61,117 nt of DNA from Bacteroidales bacterium (GTDB lineage Bacteria; Bacteroidota; Bacteroidia; Bacteroidales; WCHB1-69), in assembly GCA_017651425.1 (NCBI GenBank), contig JAGCCZ010000065.1, forward strand, positions 1 to 61,117. The letters run 5' to 3'. The notes below the pieces were generated by a model. The model did not search any database. It was given only the letters and a program-made list of their open reading frames with translations, and had not been told where the DNA came from. The position numbers and the translations under genes were made by a program. This document shows, one piece after another, positions 1-8,153 of the stretch; positions within the stretch are counted from its first letter, which is position 1; each line of letters begins with the position of its first letter.

Positions 1-990
1 CATGTAGATGCGAGAGATCCGCGGAGATGTATGAATCCCCTAACGGGGATTTGGACCCCTCGCGGGAACGCCCGTGGCTACAGATATGCATCCCCTGACG
101 GGGATGGATGGGCGGTTGTAGCCACCGCAGCGCATTTCCTTACCCAATCCCCATCTGATCACTCTTCACTGATCACTGCTCACTCGTCTTACACCTTCTC
201 CGCAAAAGAAAAGGACTCCGAAACCGGTCTAAGCTACTTCGGATCACGCTATTACAGCAGCGATCTGAGCGTATGGCTGAGCGTCGATCCGATGAGTGAC
301 AAATATCCTTCTTTGAGTCCGTATGTGTATTGTGCGGATAACCCTGTGAAGTTAGTGGATCCGAATGGGGAAGAATACAGAATTCCACCTTGGTTATTGT
401 TAAAAGGCATTGCAAGAGTTGTTGAAGCAACCTCCAAAAATGCAGATGTGAAAACCGTAGCTTATTCATTCAATCATCCTATAACTGCTATACGAGTTGG
501 CACAGCAAAAGATGGTGGTAAGAATATTTCATCTGTTGCTAGTAACTTTGCTGTTAATATGTCGAAAGCGGCAGGTTTGAGTTCGGGAGGTGAGGGTAGC
601 CAGCGAAACGCTATAAGGCATGTATTATGGCAAGCAATACTCACAAACAAATTTGGATCAAAACAGGCTGAAAGAATTGGTAACATACATGAAAATGGTC
701 CAAAGGCTGATTTGTCCCAAAGAAGTTTTATGACAATGGGAGAAGCAGACAAGGTCGTTGATCAACTTAACAATGAAATAGGTCGATCGATAGGGGAACG
801 GAATAAAGGAGCAGATAATGTCACTTTGGCAAAACAGGTCGCAGGCGAGTTCTACAATAATGGGTTGTGGACAGTGTCCGAAAACGCAGATAATACTTTT
901 TCCATTCATAAATCAAAAATCTCCAAAGCAGAATATGATAAAGTGATTAACGATATAAAAAAAATGAACAACAATGGTCTTCATGAATAG
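1..990 (+). CDS. RHS-repeat protein, C-terminal part with toxin-like tip (partial at left edge)
   Basis: The reading frame is open to the left edge, so this is the 3' end of a longer RHS/YD-repeat gene; the ATG at 31 is internal. Counting from that ATG, residues about 55-113 are a typical RHS-associated core (KEKDSETGLSYFGSRYY, then a DP..SDKYPSLSPYVY block ending in DPNGEE). This core marks the boundary to a variable C-terminal toxin. The tip carries an NAIRHVLWQ motif (about 193-201) and a TMGEADKVVDQLNNEIG helix. It resembles the DUF6973 domain of polymorphic toxins, by recall only. The DNA at about 31-125 is a palindromic repeat translated as part of the protein. The tip is AT-richer than the core, consistent with tip exchange. 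The next gene overlaps the stop and is a likely immunity protein. RHS assignment is firm; toxin activity is inference. Confidence 0.85.
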   Translation, partial: HVDARDPRRCMNPLTGIWTPRGNARGYRYASPDGDGWAVVATAAHFLTQSPSDHSSLITAHSSYTFSAKEKDSETGLSYFGSRYYSSDLSVWLSVDPMSDKYPSLSPYVYCADNPVKLVDPNGEEYRIPPWLLLKGIARVVEATSKNADVKTVAYSFNHPITAIRVGTAKDGGKNISSVASNFAVNMSKAAGLSSGGEGSQRNAIRHVLWQAILTNKFGSKQAERIGNIHENGPKADLSQRSFMTMGEADKVVDQLNNEIGRSIGERNKGADNVTLAKQVAGEFYNNGLWTVSENADNTFSIHKSKISKAEYDKVINDIKKMNNNGLHE

Positions 991-1432
991 TAGATTTTTA
1001 CAAATAATATTTTATAGCTGTATCATCTTTACATCCTGCAAAAAAACAGACAAGATACTTTACTCTTACATTGATTCTGAATATCCTAATATCGAACTGG
1101 TTGATTTGAAGAAAGCATTAAAGGTAGATTATGACACAGCCTTCCTTTTCTCGGAGTGTACCAATAACAAAGAAATAGAGATGGTCTTGGGAATGCCCTA
1201 TCCTCAAAAAACATTTATCCAAGACAGTGAACACAAACTAATACTGTTGAAAAACCACAAAATTACTTACGATAATAGTTTTTACTATAGAAAGATTGAA
1301 TTTCTATTTCACAATCAGAAGTACCATCTCAAAAAAAACCAGGTAGAATACACGATGTGGACTGATTCTATTTTCAAAGTAACTCTCATAGAAAAGGTGG
1401 ATGGAAATCATCTATATCAATTACGACTGTAA
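983..1432 (+). CDS. Small lipoprotein, probable immunity partner of the RHS toxin
   Basis: The ATG at 983 overlaps the RHS stop codon (ATGAATAG), implying translational coupling; an alternative ATG lies at 974. The N-terminus MNSRFLQIIFYSCIIFTSCKK is a lipoprotein signal peptide with its lipobox ending in the Cys of TSC, so the product should be anchored in the envelope. The remaining 125 residues are acidic and mixed alpha/beta with no family I recognise. Position directly after a toxin tip, small size and low GC fit an immunity protein. That role is inferred from context only. Confidence 0.6.
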   Translation: MNSRFLQIIFYSCIIFTSCKKTDKILYSYIDSEYPNIELVDLKKALKVDYDTAFLFSECTNNKEIEMVLGMPYPQKTFIQDSEHKLILLKNHKITYDNSFYYRKIEFLFHNQKYHLKKNQVEYTMWTDSIFKVTLIEKVDGNHLYQLRL

Positions 1433-1483
1433 ACATCCCCCTTTTAGGAAAGTTCTAAATTATCTTTGCAACTAATGACCAAC

Positions 1484-1517
1484 AAAAAAAGCGACCTTTT
1501 CGGGTCGCTTTTTTTTG
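1484..1517. terminator. Bidirectional intrinsic terminator
   Basis: A hairpin GCGACC-TTTTCG-GGTCGC (1491-1508) is flanked by an A-run on the left and a T-run on the right. It therefore ends transcription from both the lipoprotein gene (plus) and the gcvH operon (minus), which converge here. Confidence 0.9.
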
Positions 1518-1534
1518 TGTATGGGACTGAATCC

Positions 1535-1912
1535 CTATCCGATCATGGCGGTGTATGCGGCGGCGTCCATCAGCTCGTCAATCTCTGCAGGATTGGTGAT
1601 GTTGATCTTGACGATCCAGCCTTCGCCGTAAGGATCGCTGTTGACCAGTGCGGGCTCGCCTTCGAGCTTCTCGTTGAACTCGACAACCTCGCCGCCAACG
1701 GGCAGCATAAGGTCTGCCACGGTCTTCACGGCCTCGATGGAGCCGAACACTTCGTCCTTGTCCAAGGTCTCGCCCACGGAGGGGATGTCCAGGAAGACGA
1801 TGTCGCCAAGCTCATTGGCGGCATGGGCGGTGATGCCAACGTATGCGACGTCTCCGTCAACTTTCAGCCATTCGTGGTCTGCGGAATACTTCAGATTCTC
1901 GGGAATATTCAT
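1535..1912 (-). CDS. gcvH: Glycine cleavage system H protein
   Basis: 125 residues, the usual size. The lipoyl domain has the attachment lysine at K63 in [12 protein letters not shown], followed by [12 protein letters not shown]. The lipoylated protein shuttles the aminomethyl group between the P, T and L proteins of glycine cleavage in the cytoplasm. No gcvP or gcvT is nearby. It is the last gene of a minus-strand run pyrH - 2TM protein - frr - gcvH, 48 bases after frr, and ends at the shared bidirectional terminator. Confidence 0.95.
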   Translation of the reverse strand: MNIPENLKYSADHEWLKVDGDVAYVGITAHAANELGDIVFLDIPSVGETLDKDEVFGSIEAVKTVADLMLPVGGEVVEFNEKLEGEPALVNSDPYGEGWIVKINITNPAEIDELMDAAAYTAMIG

Positions 1913-1960
1913 AGTTTTAGGATTTTGAAAATGTATTAAAAAATGTGAATAACTGTCGTA

Positions 1961-2518
1961 TTATACGGTCATGATTTCCTTCTCCTTGGCATCCATCATC
2001 TTATCGACCTTAGCGATGGCCTCGTCGGTGGCCTTCTGGATGTCGGCCTCCAACTTCTTGACCTCGTCTTCCGGGGTGCCGTCGTCCTTCAGCTTCTTGG
2101 CCTCGTCGTTGGCGTTGCGGCGGATGTTGCGGATGTTGACCTTAGTTTGCTCGGCCTCCTGCTTGGCTTTCTTGACCAGCTCCTTACGGCGCTCCTCGGT
2201 GGGGGTGGGCACCACCAAGCGGATGAACTCGCCGTTGTTTTGCGGGGTCAGGCCGATGTTAGCGGCCAAAATGGCCTTCTCAATGACGGGCAGCATGTTG
2301 CGCTCCCACGGTTGGATGACAATCTGGTGGGCGTCCGGGGTGTTGATGTTGGCCACCTGCTCCACGGGCGTGGGGTTGCCGTAATAGTCCACCTTCAGAC
2401 CCTCCAGCATTTGCGGGGAGGCCTTGCCGGCACGGATTTTCTGCAAGTCCCTATCAAAAAAAGCGACTGTGGAGTTCATGTTCTCCTTCGCTTGCTTGAG
2501 GCATTGTTGTGTGTCCAT
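1961..2518 (-). CDS. frr: Ribosome recycling factor
   Basis: 185 residues, full length for RRF. Diagnostic segments are the IRAGKASPQMLEGLKVDYYGNPTP equivalent near the N-terminus (seen as IRAGKASPQML and YYGNPTPVEQVANI) and the C-terminal domain with PTPTEERRKELVKKAK and RNIRRNANDEAKKL. It works with EF-G to split post-termination ribosomes. Its position after pyrH in one operon is common in bacteria; here a small membrane-protein gene sits between the two. Confidence 0.97.
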   Translation of the reverse strand: MDTQQCLKQAKENMNSTVAFFDRDLQKIRAGKASPQMLEGLKVDYYGNPTPVEQVANINTPDAHQIVIQPWERNMLPVIEKAILAANIGLTPQNNGEFIRLVVPTPTEERRKELVKKAKQEAEQTKVNIRNIRRNANDEAKKLKDDGTPEDEVKKLEADIQKATDEAIAKVDKMMDAKEKEIMTV

Positions 2519-2552
2519 TTCTTTCGTCTCTTAAAAGGTGTTAATTTCGTTA

Positions 2553-2987
2553 TTAGTTGTTTTGCGGAGTTTCAGTCTTCTCCTCCTTGATTTTGTCTCT
2601 TTGAATCGCCGCTTTCAATTCCTCGATTTTCTTGAGCTGCTTGCTGCGCTGCTTCCGGATGCGATTGAGCTCCTTCTCCACCAACGTCTTGTTCCATTTG
2701 AACGCAATGCAATAATGGAGGATGACAAGCAACAACCATGCCAAAGTGATGCAAATGAACACCTTGAGGATGGCCCACTTGATGGAATAGTCGGTGACAA
2801 TAGCATTGAAGAGGGTAAAATAAAGCACCCAGATGATAAGATTGATGAGCACAAACAAACCCAAATGGATTCTGAAACGCATGCGGCTCGTGGCCACGTT
2901 CTGCATTTTGGCCTCCTCTTCCACATTCACATCGGGGATGGTGGACTTTTCTTGGTCCGTTGCCGGGATTTTTTCGTTTTCTTCCAT
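2553..2987 (-). CDS. 2TM-domain membrane protein
   Basis: 144 residues. An acidic cytoplasmic N-terminus is followed by a helix at about 41-63 (HLGLFVLINLIIWVLYF) and a second at about 73-93 (ILKVFICITLAWLLLVILHY). A charged coiled-coil tail comes next (about 100-140, EKELNRIRKQRSKQLKKIEE). This is the layout of the 2TM domain family common in Bacteroidota. Function is unknown. It sits 6 bases after pyrH and 34 before frr, so it is co-transcribed with translation and nucleotide genes. Confidence 0.75.
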   Translation of the reverse strand: MEENEKIPATDQEKSTIPDVNVEEEAKMQNVATSRMRFRIHLGLFVLINLIIWVLYFTLFNAIVTDYSIKWAILKVFICITLAWLLLVILHYCIAFKWNKTLVEKELNRIRKQRSKQLKKIEELKAAIQRDKIKEEKTETPQNN

Positions 2988-2993
2988 AATATA

Positions 2994-3698
2994 CTATTGT
3001 AAGAGTGTTCCGATGGGTTCGCCAGTCATCACCTTGAGCAGGTTGCCCGGTTTGTTGGCATCATAGACATAGACAGGCATTTTGTTCTCCTTGCAGAGCG
3101 TGAAGGCGGTCATATCCATGATTTTGAGGTTCTTGTCGTATGCCTCGTCGAAAGTCAGCGTGGTGTATTTGGTGGCGGTGGGGTCCTTCTCGGGGTCGGC
3201 GGTATAGACGCCGTCCACGCGGGTACCCTTGAGCAGAAGGTCGGCACCGATCTCGACGGCGCGAAGTGCGGCACCGGAGTCGGTGGTGAAGAAGGGGTTG
3301 CCCGTGCCGCCGCCCATGAGGACAACGTAGCCGGACTCCAACAGTTCCACAGCCCTGCGCCAGGAGCACTTCTCGCACACACCCTCGATGGCCAACGCGG
3401 AGAGCACCTTGGCCTTCAGTCCCAACTCTTCGAGCACGGCCTGCACAGCCATGGCGTTGATGACGGTGGCCAACATGCCCATCTGGTCGCCCTGCCGGCG
3501 GTCGAAGCCCTTGTCGGAGCCCTGCACACCTCGGAAGATGTTGCCGCCGCCGATGACCACACCCACCTGCACGCCTTGCGACACGACAGACTGGATTTCG
3601 GAGGCATAGTGGCGCACATTCTGGTACTGGATGCCGTAGCCATCTTCACCCATCAACGATTCACCACTCAATTTTAGCAATATGCGCTTGTATTTCAT
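2994..3698 (-). CDS. pyrH: Uridylate kinase
   Basis: 234 residues, amino-acid kinase fold. It begins KRILLKLSGESLMG, has the glycine-rich GVVIGGGNIFRG loop, GTGNPFFTTDSGAALRAVEIGAD, and the UMP/ATP site KGTRVDGVYTADPEKDP. It phosphorylates UMP to UDP in pyrimidine synthesis. It is the first gene of the minus-strand operon, with its own TATTTTTG promoter just upstream. Confidence 0.97.
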   Translation of the reverse strand: MKYKRILLKLSGESLMGEDGYGIQYQNVRHYASEIQSVVSQGVQVGVVIGGGNIFRGVQGSDKGFDRRQGDQMGMLATVINAMAVQAVLEELGLKAKVLSALAIEGVCEKCSWRRAVELLESGYVVLMGGGTGNPFFTTDSGAALRAVEIGADLLLKGTRVDGVYTADPEKDPTATKYTTLTFDEAYDKNLKIMDMTAFTLCKENKMPVYVYDANKPGNLLKVMTGEPIGTLLQ

Positions 3699-3715
3699 AC
3701 TTTTCTAATGAGGGG

Positions 3716-3726
3716 GCAAAAATACA
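3716..3726 (-). promoter_or_regulatory. Promoter of pyrH operon
   Basis: On the minus strand the sequence reads GTATTTTTGCC about 20 bases before the pyrH start. This matches the Bacteroidota -7 box TAnnTTTG. Confidence 0.75.
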
Positions 3727-3766
3727 AAAAAAGGGAATGTAAGACTCTCGGGATAAAAAAAAAGAG

Positions 3767-3774
3767 TATTTTTG
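3767..3774 (+). promoter_or_regulatory. Promoter of a short transcription unit
   Basis: TATTTTTG on the plus strand between two minus-strand operons, pointing towards the terminator at 3890-3924. The predicted transcript is only about 145 bases. No clear -33 element is visible. Confidence 0.55.
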
Positions 3775-3795
3775 CACAAACAATTACGAGTTGTT

Positions 3796-3855
3796 ATGAG
3801 TACAGAAATGATGATAGATACCATCCGCAAACCGAGACAAACGACTAATTTATGA
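3796..3855 (+). CDS. Possible 19-residue peptide in a short promoter-terminator unit
   Basis: ATG at 3796, about 20 bases after a TATTTTTG box, opens a 19-codon frame (MSTEMMIDTIRKPRQTTNL) ending in TGA at 3853. Forty bases later comes a strong terminator. No family is recognised. The unit could equally be a small RNA (about 3780-3924) with no translated product. The promoter and terminator arrangement is what is seen; the coding status is a guess. Confidence 0.3.
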   Translation: MSTEMMIDTIRKPRQTTNL

Positions 3856-3889
3856 GAGAGGAAATTAGAGACGCCGAACGACTTCAACA

Positions 3890-3924
3890 CAAAAAAAACT
3901 CTCCCCAAAAGGGAGAGTTTTTTT
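3890..3924. terminator. Bidirectional intrinsic terminator
   Basis: Hairpin AACTCTCCC-CAAAA-GGGAGAGTT with an A-run before and a T-run after. It ends the rpsF-rpsR-rplI operon on the minus strand and the short plus-strand unit starting at about 3780. Confidence 0.9.
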
Positions 3925-3945
3925 AAATTCTATGAAAGGATATAA

Positions 3946-4407
3946 CTATTCTTCCGTCTCTGCCACAACCTTCAGGTTGAGGGAGACCTTGTTGAAGTCC
4001 TTGTGAAGGTTGACAATAGCCTTGTATTCACCAAGTTCCTTGATATGGTCTTCTTGAAGGACAATCTTGCGACGGTCGATCTCAATGTCGTGCTGGGCCT
4101 TGAGGGCTTCGGCGACGAGGATGTTGTTGACGGAACCGAAGATGGTGCCCTTTTCGGAGGCCTTCACGGGGATGGTGACATCGAGGCCTTCGATCTTGCC
4201 GGCGAGGAATTCAGCTTCCTTGCGGATCTTTTCAACCTTGAAAGCGCGTTGCTTGATGGTTTCGGCCAGCATTTTCTTCTTGGCGGGGGTGGCGAGTTCA
4301 GCCAGACCCTTCGGGATGAGATAGTTGCGAGCGTAGCCGTCTTTCACCTTGACGAGGTCGTCGGCGTAGCCCAAGTTGTTGACGTCTTGTTTAAGTATGA
4401 TTTCCAT
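3946..4407 (-). CDS. rplI: 50S ribosomal protein L9
   Basis: 153 residues. The N-terminal domain is classical L9 (MEIILKQDVNNLGYADDLVKVKDGYARNYLIPKG in pattern). A long connecting helix rich in K/E and a C-terminal domain with GTIFGSVNNILVAEAL follow. It binds 23S rRNA at the base of the L1 stalk. It is the last gene of the rpsF-rpsR-rplI operon, 15 bases after rpsR. Confidence 0.97.
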   Translation of the reverse strand: MEIILKQDVNNLGYADDLVKVKDGYARNYLIPKGLAELATPAKKKMLAETIKQRAFKVEKIRKEAEFLAGKIEGLDVTIPVKASEKGTIFGSVNNILVAEALKAQHDIEIDRRKIVLQEDHIKELGEYKAIVNLHKDFNKVSLNLKVVAETEE

Positions 4408-4422
4408 AATTGTGATTCTCTT

Positions 4423-4698
4423 TTAGTAGTTAGACTTAAGGTTGTCGGTCACGAAGGGAAGCAGGGCGAGGTGACGTGCTCTCTTGACGGCCTGGGCGAC
4501 CTTCTTCTGATACTTGAGGGAGGTGCCGGTGAGGCGGCGGGGCAGGATCTTGCCTTGCTCGTTGACGAATTTCTTGAGGAACTCGCCATCCTTGTAGTCA
4601 ATGTACTTGATGCCGCTCTTCTTGAAACGGCAGTATTTCTTTTTCTTGATGTCGATCGCAACGGGGGCGATGTATTTGATGTCGGATTGTTGTGCCAT
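4423..4698 (-). CDS. rpsR: 30S ribosomal protein S18
   Basis: 91 residues. S18 core features: [19 protein letters not shown], then [21 protein letters not shown] and [17 protein letters not shown]. It forms a heterodimer with S6 on the platform of the small subunit. Two bases separate it from rpsF, so the pair is coupled. Confidence 0.97.
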   Translation of the reverse strand: MAQQSDIKYIAPVAIDIKKKKYCRFKKSGIKYIDYKDGEFLKKFVNEQGKILPRRLTGTSLKYQKKVAQAVKRARHLALLPFVTDNLKSNY

Positions 4699-4700
4699 AA

Positions 4701-5129
4701 TTATTCTGCTGTTTCGATGTTAGTTTCTTCGGTTTTCACTTCTTCCACTTGAGCCTCGGGAGCGGGTTGCTCGGCGGGAGCCTGGGCGGCGGGTTGTTCT
4801 TTGCGGTTGGCGCGGCGCTTCTCGGCGTAAGCGATGGCGTATTTGTCCATGCTCACCGTGAGGAAGCGGATGATGCGCTCGTCACGACGGTATTGCAGCT
4901 CCAGGTTGGCCACAACGTCACCGTCGGCTTTGAATTCAAACAAATGATAGAATCCGGAAGATTTCTTCTGGATGGGATACTCCAGCTTGCGGAGGCCCCA
5001 GTTCTCTTGATGGACGATCTCAGCGCCTTTGTCGGTGAGAATCTTCTCAAACTTTTGTACCGTTTCCTTCATCTGATCTTCAGATAAAACGGGTGTCATA
5101 ATGAAAACGGTTTCGTACTGATTAACCAT
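4701..5129 (-). CDS. rpsF: 30S ribosomal protein S6
   Basis: 142 residues. The S6 ferredoxin-like core spans about 1-95 ([15 protein letters not shown] at the start; [38 protein letters not shown]). The last about 40 residues are an unusual low-complexity tail rich in Ala, Pro, Glu and Gln, longer than in most S6 proteins. First gene of the operon, preceded by a good promoter. Confidence 0.96.
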   Translation of the reverse strand: MVNQYETVFIMTPVLSEDQMKETVQKFEKILTDKGAEIVHQENWGLRKLEYPIQKKSSGFYHLFEFKADGDVVANLELQYRRDERIIRFLTVSMDKYAIAYAEKRRANRKEQPAAQAPAEQPAPEAQVEEVKTEETNIETAE

Positions 5130-5178
5130 AGTTTTTTTTGTTGTTTTTATTATAAAAAGTGTTTATTTTTTGGGGCGG

Positions 5179-5207
5179 CAAAAATACACTTTTTTTGATT
5201 TGCTCAA
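5179..5207 (-). promoter_or_regulatory. Promoter of the rpsF-rpsR-rplI operon
   Basis: On the minus strand a TTG (complement of 5205-5207) lies 18 bases before TATTTTTG (complement of 5179-5186). This fits the Bacteroidota -33/-7 consensus. The leader to rpsF is about 45 bases. Confidence 0.8.
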
Positions 5208-5280
5208 CTTGCTCATTTCATGTTTTTTTCAACAAATCACCCCGATGGAAAAACCGCATGCGGACTATCACTTTTTTTTG

Positions 5281-5288
5281 TACTTTTG
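5281..5288 (+). promoter_or_regulatory. Promoter of the envelope operon
   Basis: TACTTTTG, 27 bases before the ATG at 5316. Its position argues against upstream start codons in the same frame, because the transcript would begin after them. Confidence 0.75.
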
Positions 5289-5315
5289 CCACTCATTTCA
5301 ATAACAGCACTGCTT

Positions 5316-6743
5316 ATGAAAAAAATATTACTCGTATTAACGTGCGCCCTTATGGTTCTGGGCCAGACCGCTTTCGCCCAAGATTCCGACCAAAGCGGGA
5401 AAAAGACCAAAGCGAAGAAAGAGAAAGCGAAGAAGGAGAAGAGCGAAATCCGCACAGGCTGGACTTTCGGCATTCTGCCCGATATCGCTTACGATGCAGA
5501 CAAGGGATTCCAATACGGTGTGTTGGCCAACATCTACGACTTCGGCGACGGTTCCACCTACCCCGAATACAAACAGTCGATGCGCGTGGAGGCCGCCTTC
5601 ACCACCAAACGTTCCGGCATCTTCCGCTTCTCCTACGACACCAAGCGCCTCATCCCCAACCACCGCCTGTCGCTCGACGCCTCCTACCTGCCCGACGCCT
5701 TGTGCGACTTCTACGGCTACAACGGCTACCAGTCGGTCTATAATGCGGGATGGTGCCGCAAGAAATCCGACGACTACATCTCCCGCGCCTTCTACAAGTC
5801 GCACCGCGACCTGCTCCGCTTGGCCGCGGACATCGACGGTCCCATCGGCGGGAAATGGCGCTGGAGCGCCGGCCTCGGACTGCTTTGGTACAACATCGGA
5901 CGGGTGAATCTCGAGATGCTCAACCGTGGCAAGAAGGAGGAGAACATCCTGCCCGACATTGACGGGATGTATGAGAAATATGTCAAATGGGGACTGATTT
6001 CCGCTGCCGAGGCCAACGGCGGTTGGCACCCCTACCTGCGCGGCGGCATCGTGTACGACAGCCGCGACCGCGAGCAGAACACCCACAAGGGCATCTACGC
6101 CGACGTGTTCTGGACCTACAACGCAGCCTTCGGCGAGGACAAGGGCTTCAACAACCTCCTGTTCAACGCCGCTTTCCGCCACTATGTGCCCGTCTATAAG
6201 GACAGGATCACCTTCGCCTACCGCATCGCCGCCCAGATGAACGTGGCCGGCACCGCACCGTTCTATCTCAACAACTACTACAACAACCTCTTCATCCAAC
6301 GGGCCATTTATGAGGGCCTCGGCGGCGGCAGCACCATGCGCGGCGTTCTCCGCCACCGCGTCACCGCCCCCGGCTACGCCTTCGCCAATGTCGAGTTTCG
6401 CTTCAACCTCTTCAAGTTCGATGTCAAGAAAGAGCACTTCTTCGTCGGACTCAACCCCTTCCTCGACGCCGGCATGGTCCTGCAACCCTACAAGATCCGC
6501 CAGAACGAGCTGCTGGCCAACATCGCCCAGAACGACCCCGACTTCGACCTCAACGACCTCGACAACTACATTCTCTTCGGCGACCAGGCACAAATATTCC
6601 GTCCCCACTTCGCCGCCGGCATCGGCCTGCGACTGATGATGAACGACAACTTCGTGCTCGCCATCGATTGGGCCGCCCCCTTCGACCGTCGCGACAACCA
6701 CAGCCTCTCCAGCTTCTATGTGAAAGTGGGCTATATGTTCTAA
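5316..6743 (+). CDS. Omp85/BamA-TamA-like outer-membrane barrel protein
   Basis: 475 residues. The start at 5316 gives a clear signal peptide (MKKILLVLTCALMVLGQTAFAQ) and follows the promoter. A short Lys/Glu-rich stretch after it (KKTKAKKEKAKKEKSE) is followed by a beta-barrel with alternating aromatic and polar residues. It includes the Omp85-type STMRGVLRHR segment at about residue 335-345 and the terminal aromatic FYVKVGYMF signal. No POTRA repeats are evident, so it is a surface-antigen-type barrel rather than BamA itself. First gene of a plus-strand operon with murB 12 bases downstream. Confidence 0.8.
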   Translation: MKKILLVLTCALMVLGQTAFAQDSDQSGKKTKAKKEKAKKEKSEIRTGWTFGILPDIAYDADKGFQYGVLANIYDFGDGSTYPEYKQSMRVEAAFTTKRSGIFRFSYDTKRLIPNHRLSLDASYLPDALCDFYGYNGYQSVYNAGWCRKKSDDYISRAFYKSHRDLLRLAADIDGPIGGKWRWSAGLGLLWYNIGRVNLEMLNRGKKEENILPDIDGMYEKYVKWGLISAAEANGGWHPYLRGGIVYDSRDREQNTHKGIYADVFWTYNAAFGEDKGFNNLLFNAAFRHYVPVYKDRITFAYRIAAQMNVAGTAPFYLNNYYNNLFIQRAIYEGLGGGSTMRGVLRHRVTAPGYAFANVEFRFNLFKFDVKKEHFFVGLNPFLDAGMVLQPYKIRQNELLANIAQNDPDFDLNDLDNYILFGDQAQIFRPHFAAGIGLRLMMNDNFVLAIDWAAPFDRRDNHSLSSFYVKVGYMF

Positions 6744-6755
6744 AACATCTTTGGG

Positions 6756-7754
6756 ATGAAAGTGGAGTTTGACTTTCCTCTAAAAGCGTACAACACGTTC
6801 GGCATGGATGTCTCCTGCGCCCGCTTCGTGCAAATCGACCGGGCGGAAGAGATTCCGATGATGGGTGATGTCTTCGATGCACCGCACTATATCCTCGGCG
6901 GCGGCAGCAACACACTCTTCACCGGCCACTATGAGGGCACCGTCGTCCACCCCGTCTTCCGCGGCATCGAGAAGGCGGACGAGGCCGGCGACAGCGTGCT
7001 GCTGCGCGTGGCGGCGGGCGAGCCGTGGGAGAATCTCACGGAACACTGCCGGCTAAACACCCTCTACGGTTTGGAAAACCTCACCGGCATCCCGGGATTA
7101 GTGGGCAGCGCGCCCGTGCAGAACATCGGCGCCTACGGCGCGGAGGCCAAAGACTGCATCGTAAAAGTTGACGGCTACTACACCGACACCCTGCAACCAT
7201 TCTCCCTCTCCAACGAGGAGTGCCGCTTCGGGTACCGCGACTCCATTTTCAAGCACGAACTCAAGGGCAGGTGCTTCATCACACACGTCTGGTTCCGGCT
7301 CTCCACGCTCCCGCGTTTTAACCTCACATACAAGGCCCTCGCCCAAGCCATGGAGGGTCATGAGCCCACGCTCGACAACGTGTCCGAAACTGTGCTGGCC
7401 ATCCGCAACAGCAAGTTGCCCGACATCCGAAAAATCGGCTGCGCCGGAAGTTTTTTCAAAAACCCTGTTGTAGATGCAGCACAATACACGGCATTGCTGG
7501 CCCGCTTTCCCGATCTTGTCTCCTACCCCGCCGGCGAAGGTCAAGTCAAACTGGCGGCCGGACAACTGATAGAGAAAGCCGGCTGGAAAGGCCGCCGCGA
7601 AGGCGATGCCGGCGTGTATCCCCTGCAAGCCCTTGTGGTCGTCAACTACGGGAACGCTAAACCTGACGAGATTTGCCAAGTCTATCGCCAGGTCATCGCC
7701 GATGTGCAGGACCTCTTTCAAATCACACTCACGCCAGAGGTAAATATTCTTTAG
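6756..7754 (+). CDS. murB: UDP-N-acetylenolpyruvoylglucosamine reductase (type II)
   Basis: 332 residues. The FAD-binding domain shows ILGGGSNTLF and GLENLTGIPGLVGSAPVQNIGAYGAE. The C-terminal domain has the catalytic GCAGSFFKNPV serine region and GQLIEKAGWKG. It makes UDP-MurNAc for peptidoglycan. It lies 12 bases after the Omp85-like gene and 21 before the next lipoprotein gene, so the operon is envelope-themed. Confidence 0.96.
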   Translation: MKVEFDFPLKAYNTFGMDVSCARFVQIDRAEEIPMMGDVFDAPHYILGGGSNTLFTGHYEGTVVHPVFRGIEKADEAGDSVLLRVAAGEPWENLTEHCRLNTLYGLENLTGIPGLVGSAPVQNIGAYGAEAKDCIVKVDGYYTDTLQPFSLSNEECRFGYRDSIFKHELKGRCFITHVWFRLSTLPRFNLTYKALAQAMEGHEPTLDNVSETVLAIRNSKLPDIRKIGCAGSFFKNPVVDAAQYTALLARFPDLVSYPAGEGQVKLAAGQLIEKAGWKGRREGDAGVYPLQALVVVNYGNAKPDEICQVYRQVIADVQDLFQITLTPEVNIL

Positions 7755-7775
7755 CCGTATGGCACCACATTAACC

Positions 7776-8147
7776 ATGAAAATGAAAAAACGTTCGCTTA
7801 TAATATTAATATGTATCGTCACAGCGTTCTGTTTTGACAGCTGCGACCTCTTCCAAAGGAAAAAGTTCGATGAGTCTCTGCTGCCGGGGCATTGGCAATC
7901 CGGCACCCTGCACGAACGCTACAACGCTGACGGTTCCGGCTACATTTGGGACACAGCGGACGACGTGACCGAGGAGGAGGCCCAACCCTTCAACTGGACC
8001 CTCACCGATGCCACTCTGACCCAAAACCACCTCATGGAAATGGGCGGTATCGTGCCCAAGACCTACACCCTCACGACTCTGAACGCCACCACCCTCTCCT
8101 ATCACGATAACTACGGCAAAAGTTACACGTTCACCAAACAACCGTAA
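7776..8147 (+). CDS. Small lipocalin-like lipoprotein
   Basis: 123 residues. The signal peptide has a lipobox around FDSC (Cys at about 23). The mature part is small and beta-rich: PGHWQSGTLHERYNADGSGYIW near the start and YTLTTLNATTLSYHDNYGKSYTF at the end. This is the pattern of lipocalin-like or META-like small lipoproteins in Bacteroidota (a GxW motif at the start of the barrel). Ligand unknown. It lies between murB and the AsmA gene in one operon. Confidence 0.65.
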   Translation: MKMKKRSLIILICIVTAFCFDSCDLFQRKKFDESLLPGHWQSGTLHERYNADGSGYIWDTADDVTEEEAQPFNWTLTDATLTQNHLMEMGGIVPKTYTLTTLNATTLSYHDNYGKSYTFTKQP

Positions 8148-8153
8148 CGCGAG

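Noticed and set aside
1461..1468. TATCTTTG box on the plus strand just before a terminator
   Set aside because: It matches the -7 consensus, but a transcript would end after about 45 bases at the terminator and no gene follows. Probably chance.
3705..3908. 67-codon minus-strand frame between pyrH and rplI
   Set aside because: It crosses the pyrH promoter and the terminator, and its hydrophobic product is explained by the A/T runs.
5337..6701. Long open frame (454 codons) on the minus strand
   Set aside because: It is entirely antisense to the Omp85-like gene, with low-complexity Val/Glu/Gly-rich sequence caused by GC-rich third positions. The plus strand has the signal peptide, barrel motifs and promoter.
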